Below, one piece after another: positions 48,801 through 63,800 of a stretch of 64,000 nucleotides of DNA. A program made the translations under genes and the position numbers. Location: the NCBI GenBank assembly GCA_024734555.1, contig JANPWX010019802.1:1935342-1999341 (forward strand). The letters run 5' to 3'. Each line of letters starts with the position of its first letter. Positions within the stretch are counted from its first letter, which is position 1. The notes under the pieces were generated by a model. It ran no database searches. It saw nothing but the letters and a program-made list of their open reading frames with translations, and was not told the origin of the DNA. The stretch comes from Trochalopteron elliotii (taxonomy: Eukaryota; Chordata; Aves; Passeriformes; Leiothrichidae).

Positions 48801-51800
48801 CCCAGCTAGGTTTATATCTTGGCCCTTAACTGCATTATTGCATGGTAAACCCCAAATATGCTACTAAAAATAAGGATTCTGAGTGCAGATGCTCATTGTG
48901 TGTTTCTGATAATTTAGCCATAGATTCATGATGGTGTGTTCTGGTCTGATTGTTTCTTGGTTTTTTGTTTAATTTCTCAGCTGCCCAGGACAGGTGATTT
49001 TACCTGGGGTTTTTTGCCCTTGCTTTCCCACCTACAAAGATTCTCATTCATGCTTCCTCTGTTTCCATAATGAAGTTTGTCTGCTATATTCTCCCTCCTT
49101 GGATGAGGATATCCAGGTGAAAGTAGGGTCCTGCAGGGCTGTTTCTACTGATGCCTTGGGAAGCCTGACCTGGAGCAGGGACTGGACAGAGCTAGAGGAT
49201 AAAGTAGGAATTTATTGAAAGGCCTCCAGGATACACCTTGGGCAGGACAGGGCCTGACCAGGGCTATACCCAAGGTGGACTAAGAATGGTCACAAAATGT
49301 CTGACCAGTCCCGAGATCTTACATTTTTATAAGTTTTGGTTCATTTGCATATTGAGGTTTAATTGTCCAATTATAGCTTCAGGTTGTGAGGTCCCATCCT
49401 TCTTGTTTTCTCTCTTCAGTCCATTGTTGTTTGTGCTTTCGGGCCTGAAAGTTGTCCTTGGCTTTGAGCAGGAAAGGATTTGTTTCATCTACCTACTCTG
49501 TGAAGAGAGCTCGCTAGTACTTAATATGAGGCTCAGAGCTACATGCCTAGGCAGCAGAGAATCTGAAAATATGAAAGATAAAGCTTAAGGCATCACTGCA
49601 CCCTTTTTCTTCCTGTCCCCCTCAGACATGCTTTGCCACACTCCTGTGCTCACACGTTTGGGCACTGACAGACCACACCCGAGGGTGGCCAGGCCCCAGC
49701 GTTGGCTTCTTGCACCCAGATAGTTCTGTGTGCTTGCAGCTTGCAGGGAGAGGAGAGGGAGTTCAGGGCATCCTGTTTCTGTAGATGCTGTTCAAATGTT
49801 GATCATCAGTGCCTGCTGGAGAATTGCCAACTTTGCTGTGATAACATCATTGCTTGCACAGCAGCTGAGCCGTTCGTGTTGTTGGAGCAGATACTGGGTT
49901 TCTGCAACAAGAATGCTTTGTCCTCTACTCAGGGGCCAAAGAATTTAGCTTCTGCTGCTTTTAAAGGTACAAAAGTAGCTCTCTCACTGTACCTTGGCAA
50001 GGAACTAATATGTGACATAACAGCTGTCAAAAATATCCAGCAAATGGTTAGCACAGTAAAGCACATAGGGTGGGCAGCCTTCTCAGCAGCTGAACATGTT
50101 TCAGAGATACAGATTGAAAAGAAAGAAACATTAGTCTTTTTTTGTCTGTCCCTGAAGTCGCATAAGCCTTGATAAATTGTTCCCAGCAGTAGACTGTCCT
50201 TTCACAAATGGATGCCCTTTTTATTACACCAGTCCTATTGTCCCCAGCATTGTACTTGTGTGTTTTATCTGTTAGGGTCTCCAGGAGTTCGATTTTATTC
50301 TGGTTTTGTTCCTTCGTGACCATGGGTCTCCTAAAAGAGCAGTCAGTCCCATGAGACTGTTTCTGTCGCCATCACTTTTTACTGCATAATGTGGTGAATA
50401 CTGCATGGTGGCTAAACTCTTTGTTGCTTATGTAGGGAAAACTGAGCTATTGTTCTTGTAAATCCATCTTTTTTCTCTCAGCCAGACCTGTAATGAAGTT
50501 AATACTTACAGGAGGAAAGAATGTATAGCTTCAAAAATCCCATCAAGATCTCTCTAGAAACCTATGCAATTAAAGAAGGTGCCTATTTATAGTTACCCAG
50601 AGATCTGTTTCTTATTAGCTAGTCAGTTAATCGAGTTCTGTGATATTTTTGTTTTGTTGTGTTTTATTCTGAATGTCTTGTAAGTAAAGTGAACAGATCT
50701 TGTAAAAATCTGTCTCCTTGGTGAGTACCATTATCTGTGTCAAACAAACAAGTACTTTTCCCAGAAATATTTTTGGTTCAGTATTATGCCATTTCCTAAC
50801 CTCTCCTGGTTGATGGTTATTATAGGCAAAGAACAGGAAAGCATTAATTGATAGCCCAGTTGCTTTCTCTGCCGTTGCTGTGGCCCCATGGCTTGCCCTG
50901 GCATCACTGTGGCATTAATAGTTCTCATAATTATTCCAGTGAATCCATTTGCTCATTTTGAATGCTGGCATGTTTGCCCAGTCTGACATTTCATTGCTTT
51001 CCAAGACCTGGGAAAAGGGTTGCTGATGCTCCAGACAGTTTCTCAGGAGCTTTCCAAAAACTCTTGGATGCAAGTTAGCCACAGCTATTTGTTTAATGTC
51101 CAGCTTCTTTATGCAGTGGCTACTAATCTCTGAGTTACTGCTGAAAGAGCAACTTGGAGTGGCCCAGCTTCCGTTCTCATAACACCACACAGCTGTGCTG
51201 AGACCAGTTTCCATCTCCTCAGCTGGTTCTAGCCCACCGAGGGTCAGCCCCTATTGCTAGTTAGGCTTGCTACCCTGAGCTCTGCAAGTCAGTGTTGCTG
51301 TGAGCTCCTCTTTTTGAGAAACTTCTGGGAGGGTAGTTGAGCTCCTGGCTGGCTTGGGTTCCTGGGACTTGGACTGAAGTTGCATACCCTGCTAAGAGAG
51401 GTAGGCTTTCAGAGCCTGGTGACTGAAAGCTGGCAGTTTGCTCATTTATAATTTGTTTCCTGGGTCTGAGAGGGCTTTCCACCCAGCTGGGAATGCTGCC
51501 TGATGGCTAGCACCCAGGCCCTGTTATTCTTTCATTGCTATGGCTTTGAGTACTGACCTGCTTTCTGAACAAGGGGTTTCCTCTGCCATAGCTGTTGATT
51601 TGTGCATGTTGTGTCCTGCTACATGTTGGCTTCTCTATCCTCCAGTCACCTGTACAGACAGCAGCAGTCAACTCCAAAGGGTTTAATAGTGTTGTTCAAC
51701 TGGTCTTACCAGCCTCAGCTGAAGGCGGTAAGCATACAGAGAGGCCCTTTTTTTCTTTGAAATGGACAGTGGTTTTCTCATTAAATTCCTGTGTTTGTGT

Positions 51801-54800
51801 GCAGCTAAATTCTTCTCTGGCTGTGAGGGGTGGGTATCTACACAAAGGTGCCTCACAGCAGTGGGTCCTGGCCACACAGACCTGTTCTTTTGAGCACCCA
51901 GCATCATGTTCATGTGGCGAAGCTGAAGCCAAAATGTGCAGCTGTTTGTTTTCCCTTTTGTGGGGAAAGGCCTCAAAGGCAAATATTTAATGAGTCAAGA
52001 GAGGCAGGAATATTCCACCTTTCTGTAAATTTAAAACAAAATCAGGTCAACTGGCACAATTCCCCTTCAGAAGCTGTGATGGAGAGGAGAGTGGTTGCTG
52101 CCCCTGTGACACTTGAGTGTGTTTCAGCCTGCATTTCCAGCCAGGGCAGCACCAGTCCCTGGTATGTCTCATGTAAGCTGAATTACTGAAGCAATCAGAG
52201 CCTTTTGCTGTATAGCATAGGGAGAAGGTCCCCAGGGTAAAGGAATAAGCAGTAATGGGCAGGAATGGCATCAGCCAGGAGAGCTGAAGGAAGGTAGACT
52301 TGTACCCTAAGGGATCTGTAGAGAGTTGAGTGAAGGCTCTGGAAGACTTCAATCCCTTATGTTTTAGATTTTGTTCTATCACCTGAACCCTGAAATCCAG
52401 GGTGAAGGGATGTCAAAGGTATTAAATGAAGCCAGTGAAAAGTCAGTGGTGCACAGATGTAGACGTGCTTGGTTTTGTGTGCTTCATGTCCTTTCCAGCA
52501 CCTTATATGTAATGTGCTCTGCTTTTCAGATTCCCTTCTACAAGCAGATGTGCAAGGGTATTCAGGCGGGTGAGATGTGTGAGAAGTTGGTGGGATACTC
52601 TGCAGTGTACAAAGTCTGCTTTGGAATGGCTTGTTTCTTCTTTTTATTCTTCTTGTTCACCATCAAAATTAACAACAGCAAAAGCTGCCGAGCGTACATT
52701 CATAATGGGTGAGTTTTTTGTTTGATTGCTCAATTTTCACATCTCTTTACAAGTTTGTGCCACAAACTTTCCACTTGGTTGTAGTACTAGGCAGAAAAAA
52801 AACCCAAAATCCAAAAAACTTTACTTTGCTCTTATTGTCAAAAATAGCATGGTCAAGTGGAAACCAAGCAAAGTGGTCATCAGTCATCAAAGGATGGGTT
52901 TTTTTTCTCGTTATGCTTTAAACAGAGATTTCTTAGGATACTAAAGTTCAAAATCTCTAATTCCTATTACAACCACTTTTTTCGTTTATTTTTTTTCCTC
53001 TCATACAGATTCTGGCTTATAAAACTTATAGTTCTGGCAGCAATGTGCTCAGGAGCCTTCTTCATTCCTGACCAGGACACTTTCCTCAATGGTATGTCCT
53101 CTTGTTTTGTTTTCTGCCTACTATCTTGTGAGTGGTTAGAAATCTGAGAGGTCTGATCAACATCAATATTGCCTTGTTTCTTCAAGTAAAGGCTTTACAG
53201 GCCAGATGCAAAAATAATATTTGGAGCCGTTTGGGGAGAACACTGTGCAAACTACGTGGTCTTCATGTGAATGTGCAGGAAACAGCATGTTTTTTTCTGA
53301 CCAAGAGCAGGCCGAAGTGGTAGGTAACGATACCACTGTAGCAATTCTTTAAGAATTCTTGCCAGTTCTTTAAGAAATACGGAGCTGTAATGGTGCTGAA
53401 GGAATAGTTCACTCAAGAACACAGAGCTGCATTTTAGTTTGGCTTGTGCAGGTAGCTCTGGCATAGTGCAGCAGTCAGACTGTACAGTGGAGAGGTGCCA
53501 GTGCTCCAGGAGGCACAGTAACCTGCTGGGCTCTGGTGTTTGCTGCCTGAAAACTCGCAGTGCCCCAAAAGAATTTGGGATGTTGTCAATTTTCAGGTTG
53601 GAGATATACATGCAGTAAGGTAAAGTTACAGAGTTCTTGTTTCCTGGTATGTGTGCTCTGCTGAGGATGCCATGTCAGAAGCATTTCCAGTTTTGGAAGG
53701 AATGCTGGCACAGCACAGGCACGCTGGTACTAGCCCAGGACTGAAGTTGCCAGCTGGGAGGGGAGTGTATCACAAGAGTCTTGTGGGTTAGGAGCAAAAT
53801 ACCTGGTGATACCAAGATCAGTTTGTTCTCTTACATTTGCAGTAAGTACATCTTACAAGTATTTGTAAGCCCTTAAGCTGTTGGGTCTGGATGGGTGAAA
53901 AGGGATGGGATCAGTAAAGCAAAGGAGCAGCTGTGTATGCTGCCTGCTTCCACTAAGGCTTGCTTGGTTACCTTGTTCTCAACACCTATCTGCTCTAGCC
54001 AGGGTGTTTAAAAGGGCAGGAGGAAGGGGTAACATGGGGAAGAGAGTAGAGTGGACAGACTATGAGCACAGAGCTCTGGGAAAGTGAAAACCACTACAAG
54101 TAAACCACTTCAGCTTCTTGCTCTTGCTGTCTGTTTGTTTGGTCCTGGCTCAGTTTGAGGCCCCTCTTCCATCTCCTCTATGAAGCTGTGGGATGGCTGT
54201 ATATGTTTCTCCTTAGGACCCATTCTGTTTGGTTGGTTAGATGCAGCAGTTCAATGCCTTGTACTCATGAGCAGGTGAGACTGCCTGTCATCTTTGCAAG
54301 TGACCCTTTTCATGGGTCTTCAGGAGCTGATGTGTTTGCAGAAAAGAAGAAACAGAAGTTTTTGTGCTGATTCTCAACAGCAGTCTAATGTAGTCTGGAG
54401 ATACAGCATAACAAGCTTTCTTCTCCAAATTAGCTGGTGACTTTTCACTCTAAAGCTATATCCTGCAACTCCTGCTAAACTGACCTCTAGTCTGCCCCTG
54501 AATTTGAGATTTACAGATGGTTTGGGTATAGTATGTTTTTGAGGTTTTCTCCCCTCCTTTCAAGAAACTTACACTGTCCTTTGGTTGGTTGGTTGGTTTT
54601 GGGTTTTTTTTTTTTGGATGGAGGGGGTCATTCTCCCAACTGCCTTTTTTTTTCTTGAAAAATAAAATCTCTTGCCATGTTTCCCAAAAGTTTTATTAAT
54701 CATGGAGGAGGAATATTATGTGCAAGCAGTAGGTTTTTCTGTGGGTTGTAGTGTTAAATCCACACTGGCTATGCTGACCTTGTCTGTGATTGATTCATAA

Positions 54801-57800
54801 ACATTCTGCATTATACAGTGGTAGAGGGAGATCGTGAGAGTCTGTATTTAATTATTCACTCCATTGATAGTCTGACTTTTCCTACTCTTCTTCTCCCAAG
54901 TACACATGCCATTTTGTGCCCTGCCTATTTTTATGTACTTTTCTACAGAGTAATTTCATCTATTTTTTCGTTTTGTATGTTTGAAGAACAGAATTTGCAT
55001 CTTTGAAACATCTTTGCTTGCTTTTAAATAGTGAGCTTATGATAAAGTAAAAAAAAAAATCCCTACATAAACTGCTAATGGAAATGAGCCCTGACTGTTC
55101 TGTTCTTCCACATAACTTACACGTGCTTTTTTCAAAAGGAAAGCATAATGGAAGGATATGGCTGAATCTGGCTGATGCATTTCCTTGGTCTTTTCTTCAC
55201 TGAAATCAGCTGCACACTTGAACACTTGAAGTAATCTGGAGGCTGTATACTGCAGAGCAGCACAAGCTGTATATACAGCTAAAAATTAAAATAGGTGTCT
55301 GTATTTCCTCAGACACTTCTGATATTGTGTGTAGGAAATCTGTTGTCCAGAGCATCCAAGCAGCGACCCAAATAAAGTGTATGTAGGTCAACAGTTAAGT
55401 ACCCAAATAACCTGTCTTCAAACCAGTTAGTGAATACTAAGTGTTCCTTGGGAGTGGCTCGGAACAGCATCTGTGGATAGATAAACCCCCCCTTTGTTTT
55501 TCTGTGGTACTGGAATCTGGAGAAGAAATTGCCCATTTTAGTAATGATTGGGTTCCAGTACCTTGCAATTTCAGGGTTTAGATTCCTGTGGAATGCCTTC
55601 ACACCACCTCCCTCCTGCCAGTCAGAAATAAAGGTTTCAGTATTTTCTGTCTGAATATAGTAACTCACAGTCTCCACAAAAATTTTCTAGGTTAGGGAAA
55701 CTCAGTAGCTGTTCTAATGCGATTATATTGAAAGTGTAGCAGGTTGCAGGCTGAATCCATCAGGGAGCTAATCTTGAGTTAACTGAGCTGGCCTTTCATC
55801 CAAAATCTCTCATCTCCTGCTACATTTGTGAGCTTGAGTTATTCAAACCACATTAACAGCTTCACTGCATAGACAATAAATCCATTTTATCTCAAGGGAT
55901 AGGCGTTTGACCTATTTTCTGCCTCTCTGCCTTGCAGCCTGGCGCTACGTAGGAGCAACAGGAGGGTTCCTTTTCATTGCCATTCAGCTCATCCTGCTGG
56001 TTGAGTTCGCACACAAGTGGAATAAAAACTGGTATGTGTTGGGCAAGTAGTTATTTGCTTCAAATTCTGGTGGATTCCTGACCTATATTTCTCTCATAAC
56101 TAAGGATGTAAAAGTATCTTGGATGTAATTTTTGAAAGAAGACACTTGAATGTCAGTATTCAGAGCTGTTCATATTTGCTTCATCTACTTTATCCTTTCC
56201 CAACAGAAATGTTTCTTCATATCCACTTCTACTCTCATCCTACTCCATATCTACTTCCTCCCATCCACTTCTACTCTGCTGATTTATTCTTAACCAGAAC
56301 TGCTTGGCTCCCATTAAGTAGTAGTGTCTTTGGATGCAAAAATTTCTTACTTTAAACTACTTTATATTTTATATGAAAATACATCTGCTAAATAGAGTGG
56401 TGCAAGGGAATAAAACTGGATTTGCAAACTGTAATAGTGAAACTGTGTGCAATGTTTTGAACTGATAAATCCTGCTTTTTCTATGTCAGCTTAATGGACA
56501 TCTGTCGGAGTCCAGGGCATCCCTTTGGGTGACCTGGGACCTGAGGAAGAGAGTTTGAACCCTGGACAGGGGGGTGTGAGGCCGGTCCAGGGGGATTGGA
56601 GACCTTGGCACACAGCCCGGAAAGACACCGAGTTTGATTTTAGTCCATGGGAAAAGCTTCCAACACTAAGAGAAGAATTGCAAACCTCAAAGGTGTGAAA
56701 ATAGTAGCTTAGCACAGCACGGGGTGAAAAATTTTGTAGTTTTAGGATTCTTAGTATAGAGGTTAATGGGGGACAAGATGGAGGATTTAGGGCGTTGCCC
56801 TAAGTTCTTCTCCTTCTTCCTCGTCCTCCATCTTCTGAGGTAGTGATGACACAAAGTAGTTTGAGGGGATTGGGTTAAGGTACAGGTGACCTTTCTAGTA
56901 TAGGCACTAGGCATTGGCACAAATTAGTAAATAATGGGCACGTAGTTATCTGTATAAGAGTAGAGCACCGCCTCACCGAGGGGCAGTCGCCTCGTGTCCC
57001 AGCCGCTGTCCGGACCTCGGCTGGGTGCAGAGAAAACTTTGAGATATCAAATAATAAACAACACGAGAAACCTGAAAACAAGGCCTTGGAGACTCTGCTT
57101 TTTCACGCGACGCGGCTCAGGGCTTTTAGAGGGCCAAGGACTCTTAATAGCCGGAATCTCGGGTGAGAAAACCAAACCCGAGAGACATCAATTTTTTTCC
57201 TCAAATTAAGAACTGCTAATTTGTGTTCAACTTCTTTCTTGTCATCTAAATATGTGAGATTCCATTATCAACCTGGATATACACTATTTGGGCTTTGACT
57301 GCATTTTTGGTTCAAGTATACTTTCTGTTACTGTCCTAGCCCTTTGCCTCTCATGAAATTAAAGCACTTAAGTTGTCCTCCCACACATATTCTCCTGTCT
57401 CCACCTCCACCCTTTCTGTCTCACATTTCCTCCTCTACAAATTCTTGTGGTTCTCTCCTGTCCTAATTAAAATACCACCTGTTAAGAAAGAGTTTTAGCA
57501 AACCTTTAGCTTTGTTAAACTCCTGTTTCAGGGAGGAAGAGGTGAGAGCTCTTACACCACAGATACTTTTTAGTGCTGTTTTTTTGCAGATGAAAGACTT
57601 CCAATCCCAGATTTAACTTTAACTCTCTTTACATTATATATTCTTTTAAAGTAAGTCCTGTTTCCACAAAACAGAAGAAAAAAACTTTAAACACTTTCCA
57701 TCTACAAAATAGCCTGTTGTTTCAAAACAGCTGTTTTAGTTGGTCCTTTTAAACCCTGGTGGGTTTTGCAAGAGATGTTTGGAAGGTGAAGAAAGGAAAA

Positions 57801-60800
57801 CAAGATGGACCACTCTTTAGCTGGGGGAGACTTGTGGTTAGACCCAGATGGAGAGAAGGCTTTTTGAGTGAAAGAGTAGTGAAACTACCAAGATAGTACA
57901 AAGTGCAGAAGAGAGGCCATGGCAAGGAGTAAACCTCTGGTTTCATTGTGTGGAGAGCAGCACTTGGTAGCCCAGCCTGGGACACTTGGAGTTGTTGCTG
58001 AGGAAACCTCTCAAGTATTGAGCTGAGATATGCTGATGGGCTGATCCCAGAGAACTCCTGGGAGCTGTAGGAGTCAGCACTGGGCTATAATTACAGAAGG
58101 AGCTAATTGTGATAGTACAGAAGATAAACACTGATGCTAAGGAATGTTTCCCTCTGTTTCATGGGTCAGAACCTTTCAAGAGCCTTGTGCTGGTGTAGTG
58201 GTGTGCGCATGCTATGGGAAAGTAAACACTGTCTTTTGTGTTTGAGGATATGAACTCTTGAGCAAGGGAAGGGCAAGGGAAGACAAAGACAAGATGCTTG
58301 TCTCTCTCTCCCCAGGACTGCAGGTGCCAACCATAAGCAGATGTGGAATGGTTTGCTTGCCTTGGTCACTCTGATCCTGTACTCCATTGCTGTGGGAGCT
58401 CTGGTCCTGATGGCTCTTTTCTACACGCGCCCCGAGGGCTGCATGTACAACAAGGTCCTGATCGGAGTGAACGGGGGCCTCTGCCTCTTTGTGTCCCTGG
58501 TGGCCATTTCCCCCTGTGTCCAGAATCGTGAGTCCACTCACCTTCTCTCCTCCTGGATTTTTGGTGCTGCCACAATTGTGTGCCTGAAGGCATAAGCCAT
58601 ATCTGGGCAGAGAGCCTGTGATAATAGTTCAGAATTGGTGCTGCTCTTAACTCTTTATCTGCATTGTGAAGTTGCTCATTGTCAGCATGACTGCTAAAAC
58701 TGCAGAAGTGTGAGACATTTTGGGCTGGCACTGTTGTGAAATTTACCTACGTCTGGCAGTGGTAGCTCTCAAACTCACTACTACTTTACCATTTACTTTT
58801 GACTTCTTGGGATTTGTCATTTGTAGAGTTTGGGCCTGGTGGAGTTGCCAGCAGTATTTTGTACTTTGTGTGCTGTTAGTATCTTGCATACATCGGGCCT
58901 GAAAATAGTAGAGTGACTCCGACAGAGATTTTACAGGCAAATAAAATTATTGTGACAGCTTGTCAATAGCTTTTGAAAAGCTGCTGCCTTTGGCAAAAAC
59001 ACAGAGGTGATTCTTTACTTACACGGGCATCTCTCAGATTGTAGAGAGAGATTAGCTGTATCACAGAACTAAAGGGATAGACTTTTTTCTCTTTATTGGA
59101 CAGTGGAACTGTATCTAAACTGCCTCAAACATTTATTAACTGCCTTAAGTAAAAAATTAAACATATTGGTGTGCTGTTTATAAAGGATATGAATTTATTT
59201 TTCAGTTTGCTGAAGTGTCTAAAAAAATAACTAATTTTCCTCTTTCTTGTAAAGGCCAGCCCCATTCTGGCTTGCTGCAGTCAGGAGTTATCAGCTGCTA
59301 TGTCATGTACCTCACTTTCTCAGCACTATCCAGCAAACCACCAGAAACTAGTAAGTTACCTAATGCTTTGTATAAATTCTTTCAAACATTCTGTGTATTA
59401 AAAGCAAGAATTTAGCAAACCTGGATTAACAGACTCAGGGATATAGAAGTGCTGGGTTTGGTCTTCACAGAAAAAAGGTACAAATGGTACAAATAAATGG
59501 TACAAAATTAAATGGTACAAAAATAAATGGTACAAAAAGGTACAAATGGTACAAATAAATCTGTGCAGCCAAGAGACTGTGCAGCTGGCACTCTCCATGT
59601 GTGTTAAATGCTTTGATCAGGGGTGCTTAGCTTACCTGGGGCGAGTTGCATCTGTTGTACCATTCCCTATTTCCTGTGAACAAATTTCCCAAAGTCTTGT
59701 AGTCTGTTCCTCCTATGACAAGTACACGTCCTCATAAAATAGGATATGACAAACTACATAATTTGTTAGCTCACGTGATAGGAAAGGATTGAAACAAATG
59801 ATGCTTGGATTCCTCTGGAAGAAGCTGGGTGATCAGCTCCATCCAAAAGCTAACAAGGTTGAGTTAGTAGGTGCTGGCCATCCAACTGGATACTGATATG
59901 GCATTTTTTTTCTCCTAGAATTAGTCTGCTAGGTAGGCCTGGACTCCTAATAAAGCAAAAACTTGAGTATCACTTGTATTTTGTTTTTGAGAGGAAATAT
60001 TCCAAGAAAGGAGTTGGAGTTATGTCTCAGAGTCATGTTGCAGCTGAGATGGTGCTGTTCTTCAGCAGAGTTCTTGAACTCCACTTGCCTTTCAGCCACC
60101 AGTATTGCATTTCAGAATTATGGAACTTGCTAGAGTTTTAAGTTCTTCACACTACGAAACCAGAGCAAGACTTCACAGCACAATTGAAACTGTCCTTTAC
60201 CCAAATAAATGTCAGATCCATATGTTTGCGTTGGAAGCATTCTTTTTACTTAGAGAAGGTTTTTCTGGTGTGAATTAGTACTACAACACCCTTTCTTTAT
60301 TATTGGCCACCTTTTAGTGTTCAATAGCTGAAACAAAAATAGCTAGAGGAAAATAAGTCCAGTGAGAGGAAGGAAAAGTTTATGCAGCCAGCTCTCAAGA
60401 ATAAAGGGGAGAGATGGAGGAAAAAGTCTGTCATTCAAGAGTATTCTAGAGTTAGGAAGTAAACCAGACCGTATTTAGGTGTAGAATTTACGTATGGAAC
60501 TTCAGCAGTGTTTTGAATTAATATAGAGTTCAATGTAGAAGGCATCTGAGTTACTCAAAAGTCTTGCCACAGTGTAAAAAGAAAAAGAAGGGGGATAAAG
60601 TGATATGTGGTATTAAATCATTTGCCTTGCCTTCATGCTTGTCACATAGTCTTCAGCAGTTAAGTGAATGTTCTAATTCTTCCTGTACATATTGCAAGGG
60701 TGGTTACTGCATTTGTTAGAATATGCATCAAGCACACTCTTGGAGCTCCTTGTCTTCCCACGCCTGAGAATTTTCACAGGTGTCATCTGCTCTCAGAGAT

Positions 60801-63800
60801 ACTCCTTCCTCGCCTCTCTGTGTGACAAGGACTCCACATTTCCTTGTCAGCTTTCACAGTGGCATGTGCTAGAGAATGTCTGAGGCCCTGGCACTTACTG
60901 TGGTGTCCCAGGCCCTGTAACTCAGGTTTGCCATGAACTTGCCTAACATTGACTCATTTGTCAAGGAGGGGTTTCCAAATTGGACATCTTACACATAAGG
61001 CCTGAAAAAAAATGCAAGTTACAAGTACTTGCAACACCCTAACAGAGTTGCATATGTCTTTAGAAGGAATGGGCAAACAAAAAACTATGTTTCTTGAATC
61101 TCTGCTAATTATAGCCTGCCTTAGTTTTTTGGTGCAGAGTTGGCTGAAACACCTGCCAAACAGTGGACCTGCCTGGCTGCAGACATGTTGTTAATGGAAA
61201 CAGCTGTGGGAATCTGCACATCTCTGGCCAAGGTGTTCTGTAAAGGCTGGTCATCCTTTTGTTTGTTCTCCCCTGGTGCTGTCCCTGCTGCGTGCTGATA
61301 AACCTGTTTGTGCAGGGCCATACAAAGTCCTCTCCCACTGGGTCAGAACGCTGACTTTTGAGTTTATTTTTAGCCTGGATGTAGTGTTTGCTGCGTTTTT
61401 GCCTCTGCCCCTAGAAATGGTTGTGCTGCCTCAATAGGGATGCATTGTGCTTGCTGGAGGGAAAAAGGAAATGCCTTGAGCAGCATTGACTCAAAAAGCT
61501 CTTGATTTGGTATTAAGGTGCAGCTGTCGTCTCTGGCTTTGGGGTGGTGCTGCAGTCTATGCCTTGTCTTGACTCCAGGGAGATAATAAAAACTCAGATG
61601 CAACATGGAACATCAAGGACTGAATTGGTTTCATTTCAGGGACCTAGAAGTAGGATTTGCTTCCATGCCAAGATAAAAACTTGCCTGTAACTGGTGCACC
61701 TTTTTTTCAGCAGTCAGTCTGACAACAGGGCAACTACCGACCACCTTTTTTTACTTTGTATGGATTTCATAGTTGTCCTCAAGGCACCCTTGCTATCAAA
61801 GAAATCTCTGGTCTGAGGTCTGTACTGTCTTGGTCTTACATGGTTTTGTAGCCTTGGGTGAAGTGTTGGCAGACTTCCAACTTCATGTTTCTTCTTTTAC
61901 AAAACAGGTTTGGGTTTTTTTTCCTCTTTTGTCTGTTGTGGTCAAACGGGAAATTTTAGTACCTTACTAAGCTGCATTTTTGTTTTGTCTGAAACACAGA
62001 GTCAGCCGGGTCAGGTTTACCCATTTTTCCTGTGTGATCTTTCTAAAAGATAGAAGCAACTGAAATTTACCTACCTACCATCAGATAATAAAAATTCAGT
62101 GAAGGCCTTCAGCCTGAAGATTACTTTAAAATGCAATGAAATGAGCTCTGCCAACTGTTCTTTTTGTTTGTTCTGTTTTGTGAAGTCTTGGATGAAAACA
62201 ACCGGAATATCACAATCTGTGTACCTGAATTCAGCCAAGGCCTGCACAGAGATGAAAACCTGGTTACTGGCTTGGGTACTACAATTCTGTTTGGCTGCAT
62301 TTTATACTCTTGGTAAGTCTGGGAGTTTGCAGTTACCTTTCTGTAAATGCAGTGTTGTGGCCCAAGGAGTGAAGGCTTGTAGCAGGCCTTGTGTAAAGTC
62401 AGAGACAGGTGTGGAATAAAACTGAGCAGGAAGGTTCATACTGTCCTCAGCTTCAGAATTTTAGACGTTTTGGCTAAAAATGTTCAAGATAATACAACTT
62501 TGGAAACAAATATATCTCATTAAAATCGAATAGGGCAATTTACATCTAGAGGCAGAGGGAAAAAAAATTCTGCCTCTCCATGATCCCAAATAATCTCAGT
62601 GTTAAATTCTAAAATTTACTCTATACAGTTGCATTCACCTGAAAAATATATCTGAAATTTTTATAGCCTTCTGGCAGAGGCTATGGCTGTCCTTGAAGGT
62701 CTTTAAAACAAGCAAACTGGTTGGGAGGGTTTAGGGCTTCCTTTGAGCAGATGATGAGCATAGTATTGCCATCAGGATTTGCCATTGATCTGCTCTAAAA
62801 AAAAACCTTCGTGATGCTCGCCTTTGATGCTCATCTTGTATTACTGTAGCTCACTTCAATAAATTAAGTTATGCTCTGGGACAGGGAGTTGCCAGTGATT
62901 GAAAGGTGGTGTGTCATTTATTTTGGCTGTGCAGCTTGCCAGGAGACAGCACTGTCTTGTCTGCTGCAGGTTTTTGAGCAAGTTCTGCTTCTGGATCAGT
63001 CCACTTCAAAATTCACATACAGAAACCCCTTCATATTTTTGTGAAGTGAAAACAAGAGACTTATTCTTCTGTTTATCAAATATGCATATGTGTTCCATTT
63101 TTTTCTGTTATAAAATATATAAATATGGATATCGTGATCTAGTTTGCATTAGAAGGGCACTTCCAGTGCCCCAGGGAGATATTTCAGCACACAGACAATA
63201 TTCATGTAGCCTGCCACTGAACTCTACCATTCAGCTGGGGAGGTAAGAATACCTTCAAGGAGAGTGTTTTGAGACATTGCTTGCCAAGGCTCAGTGTGTA
63301 CATCAAAGCCTTCCTTTGGGTAGGAAGGTAGGTAATGGGAAGTTTGCTTTTGATATCCTAAAAGGGCAGGACTGGACAAGAAGTGTTTCCTGTTAGAAGA
63401 AAGTAGAAAGGATCTGCCCCCAGATAACTACAGTCATGCAAGAAAGTAATTTCTAGGAACTGGTACACTGACAACGCTTGCTGGTAATTTGCTTTTGAAA
63501 ACTGACTGCTGCCAGAGACCTGTGAGTTTGCTGGCAAAGCCTTTACAGAAATGCTGAGCCAAAGTGATGGCTGTGAACTGAGTACAAAAGCACTGGTTGT
63601 GCACAGCAGGGGAGATCTCTTATGGCTGACAAATTGGAGCACTTAGATTTTGCTGCTCTTGGAGGTGCATTCATCACCTTTCAGGAGTGACCTACTTTTA
63701 GGCTCATGATTCAGCCTGAGCTGGCCAGTGGCCATCTGCCAGGCTGGTTTATACCTAGTGCAGGATGAGCTTTTCACATACTTAGTGCTTGATTTGCATC

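Noticed and set aside
49702..50172. 156-codon Cys-rich frame
   Set aside because: Lies in SERINC5 intron 2 without domain similarity that I recognise; probably chance.
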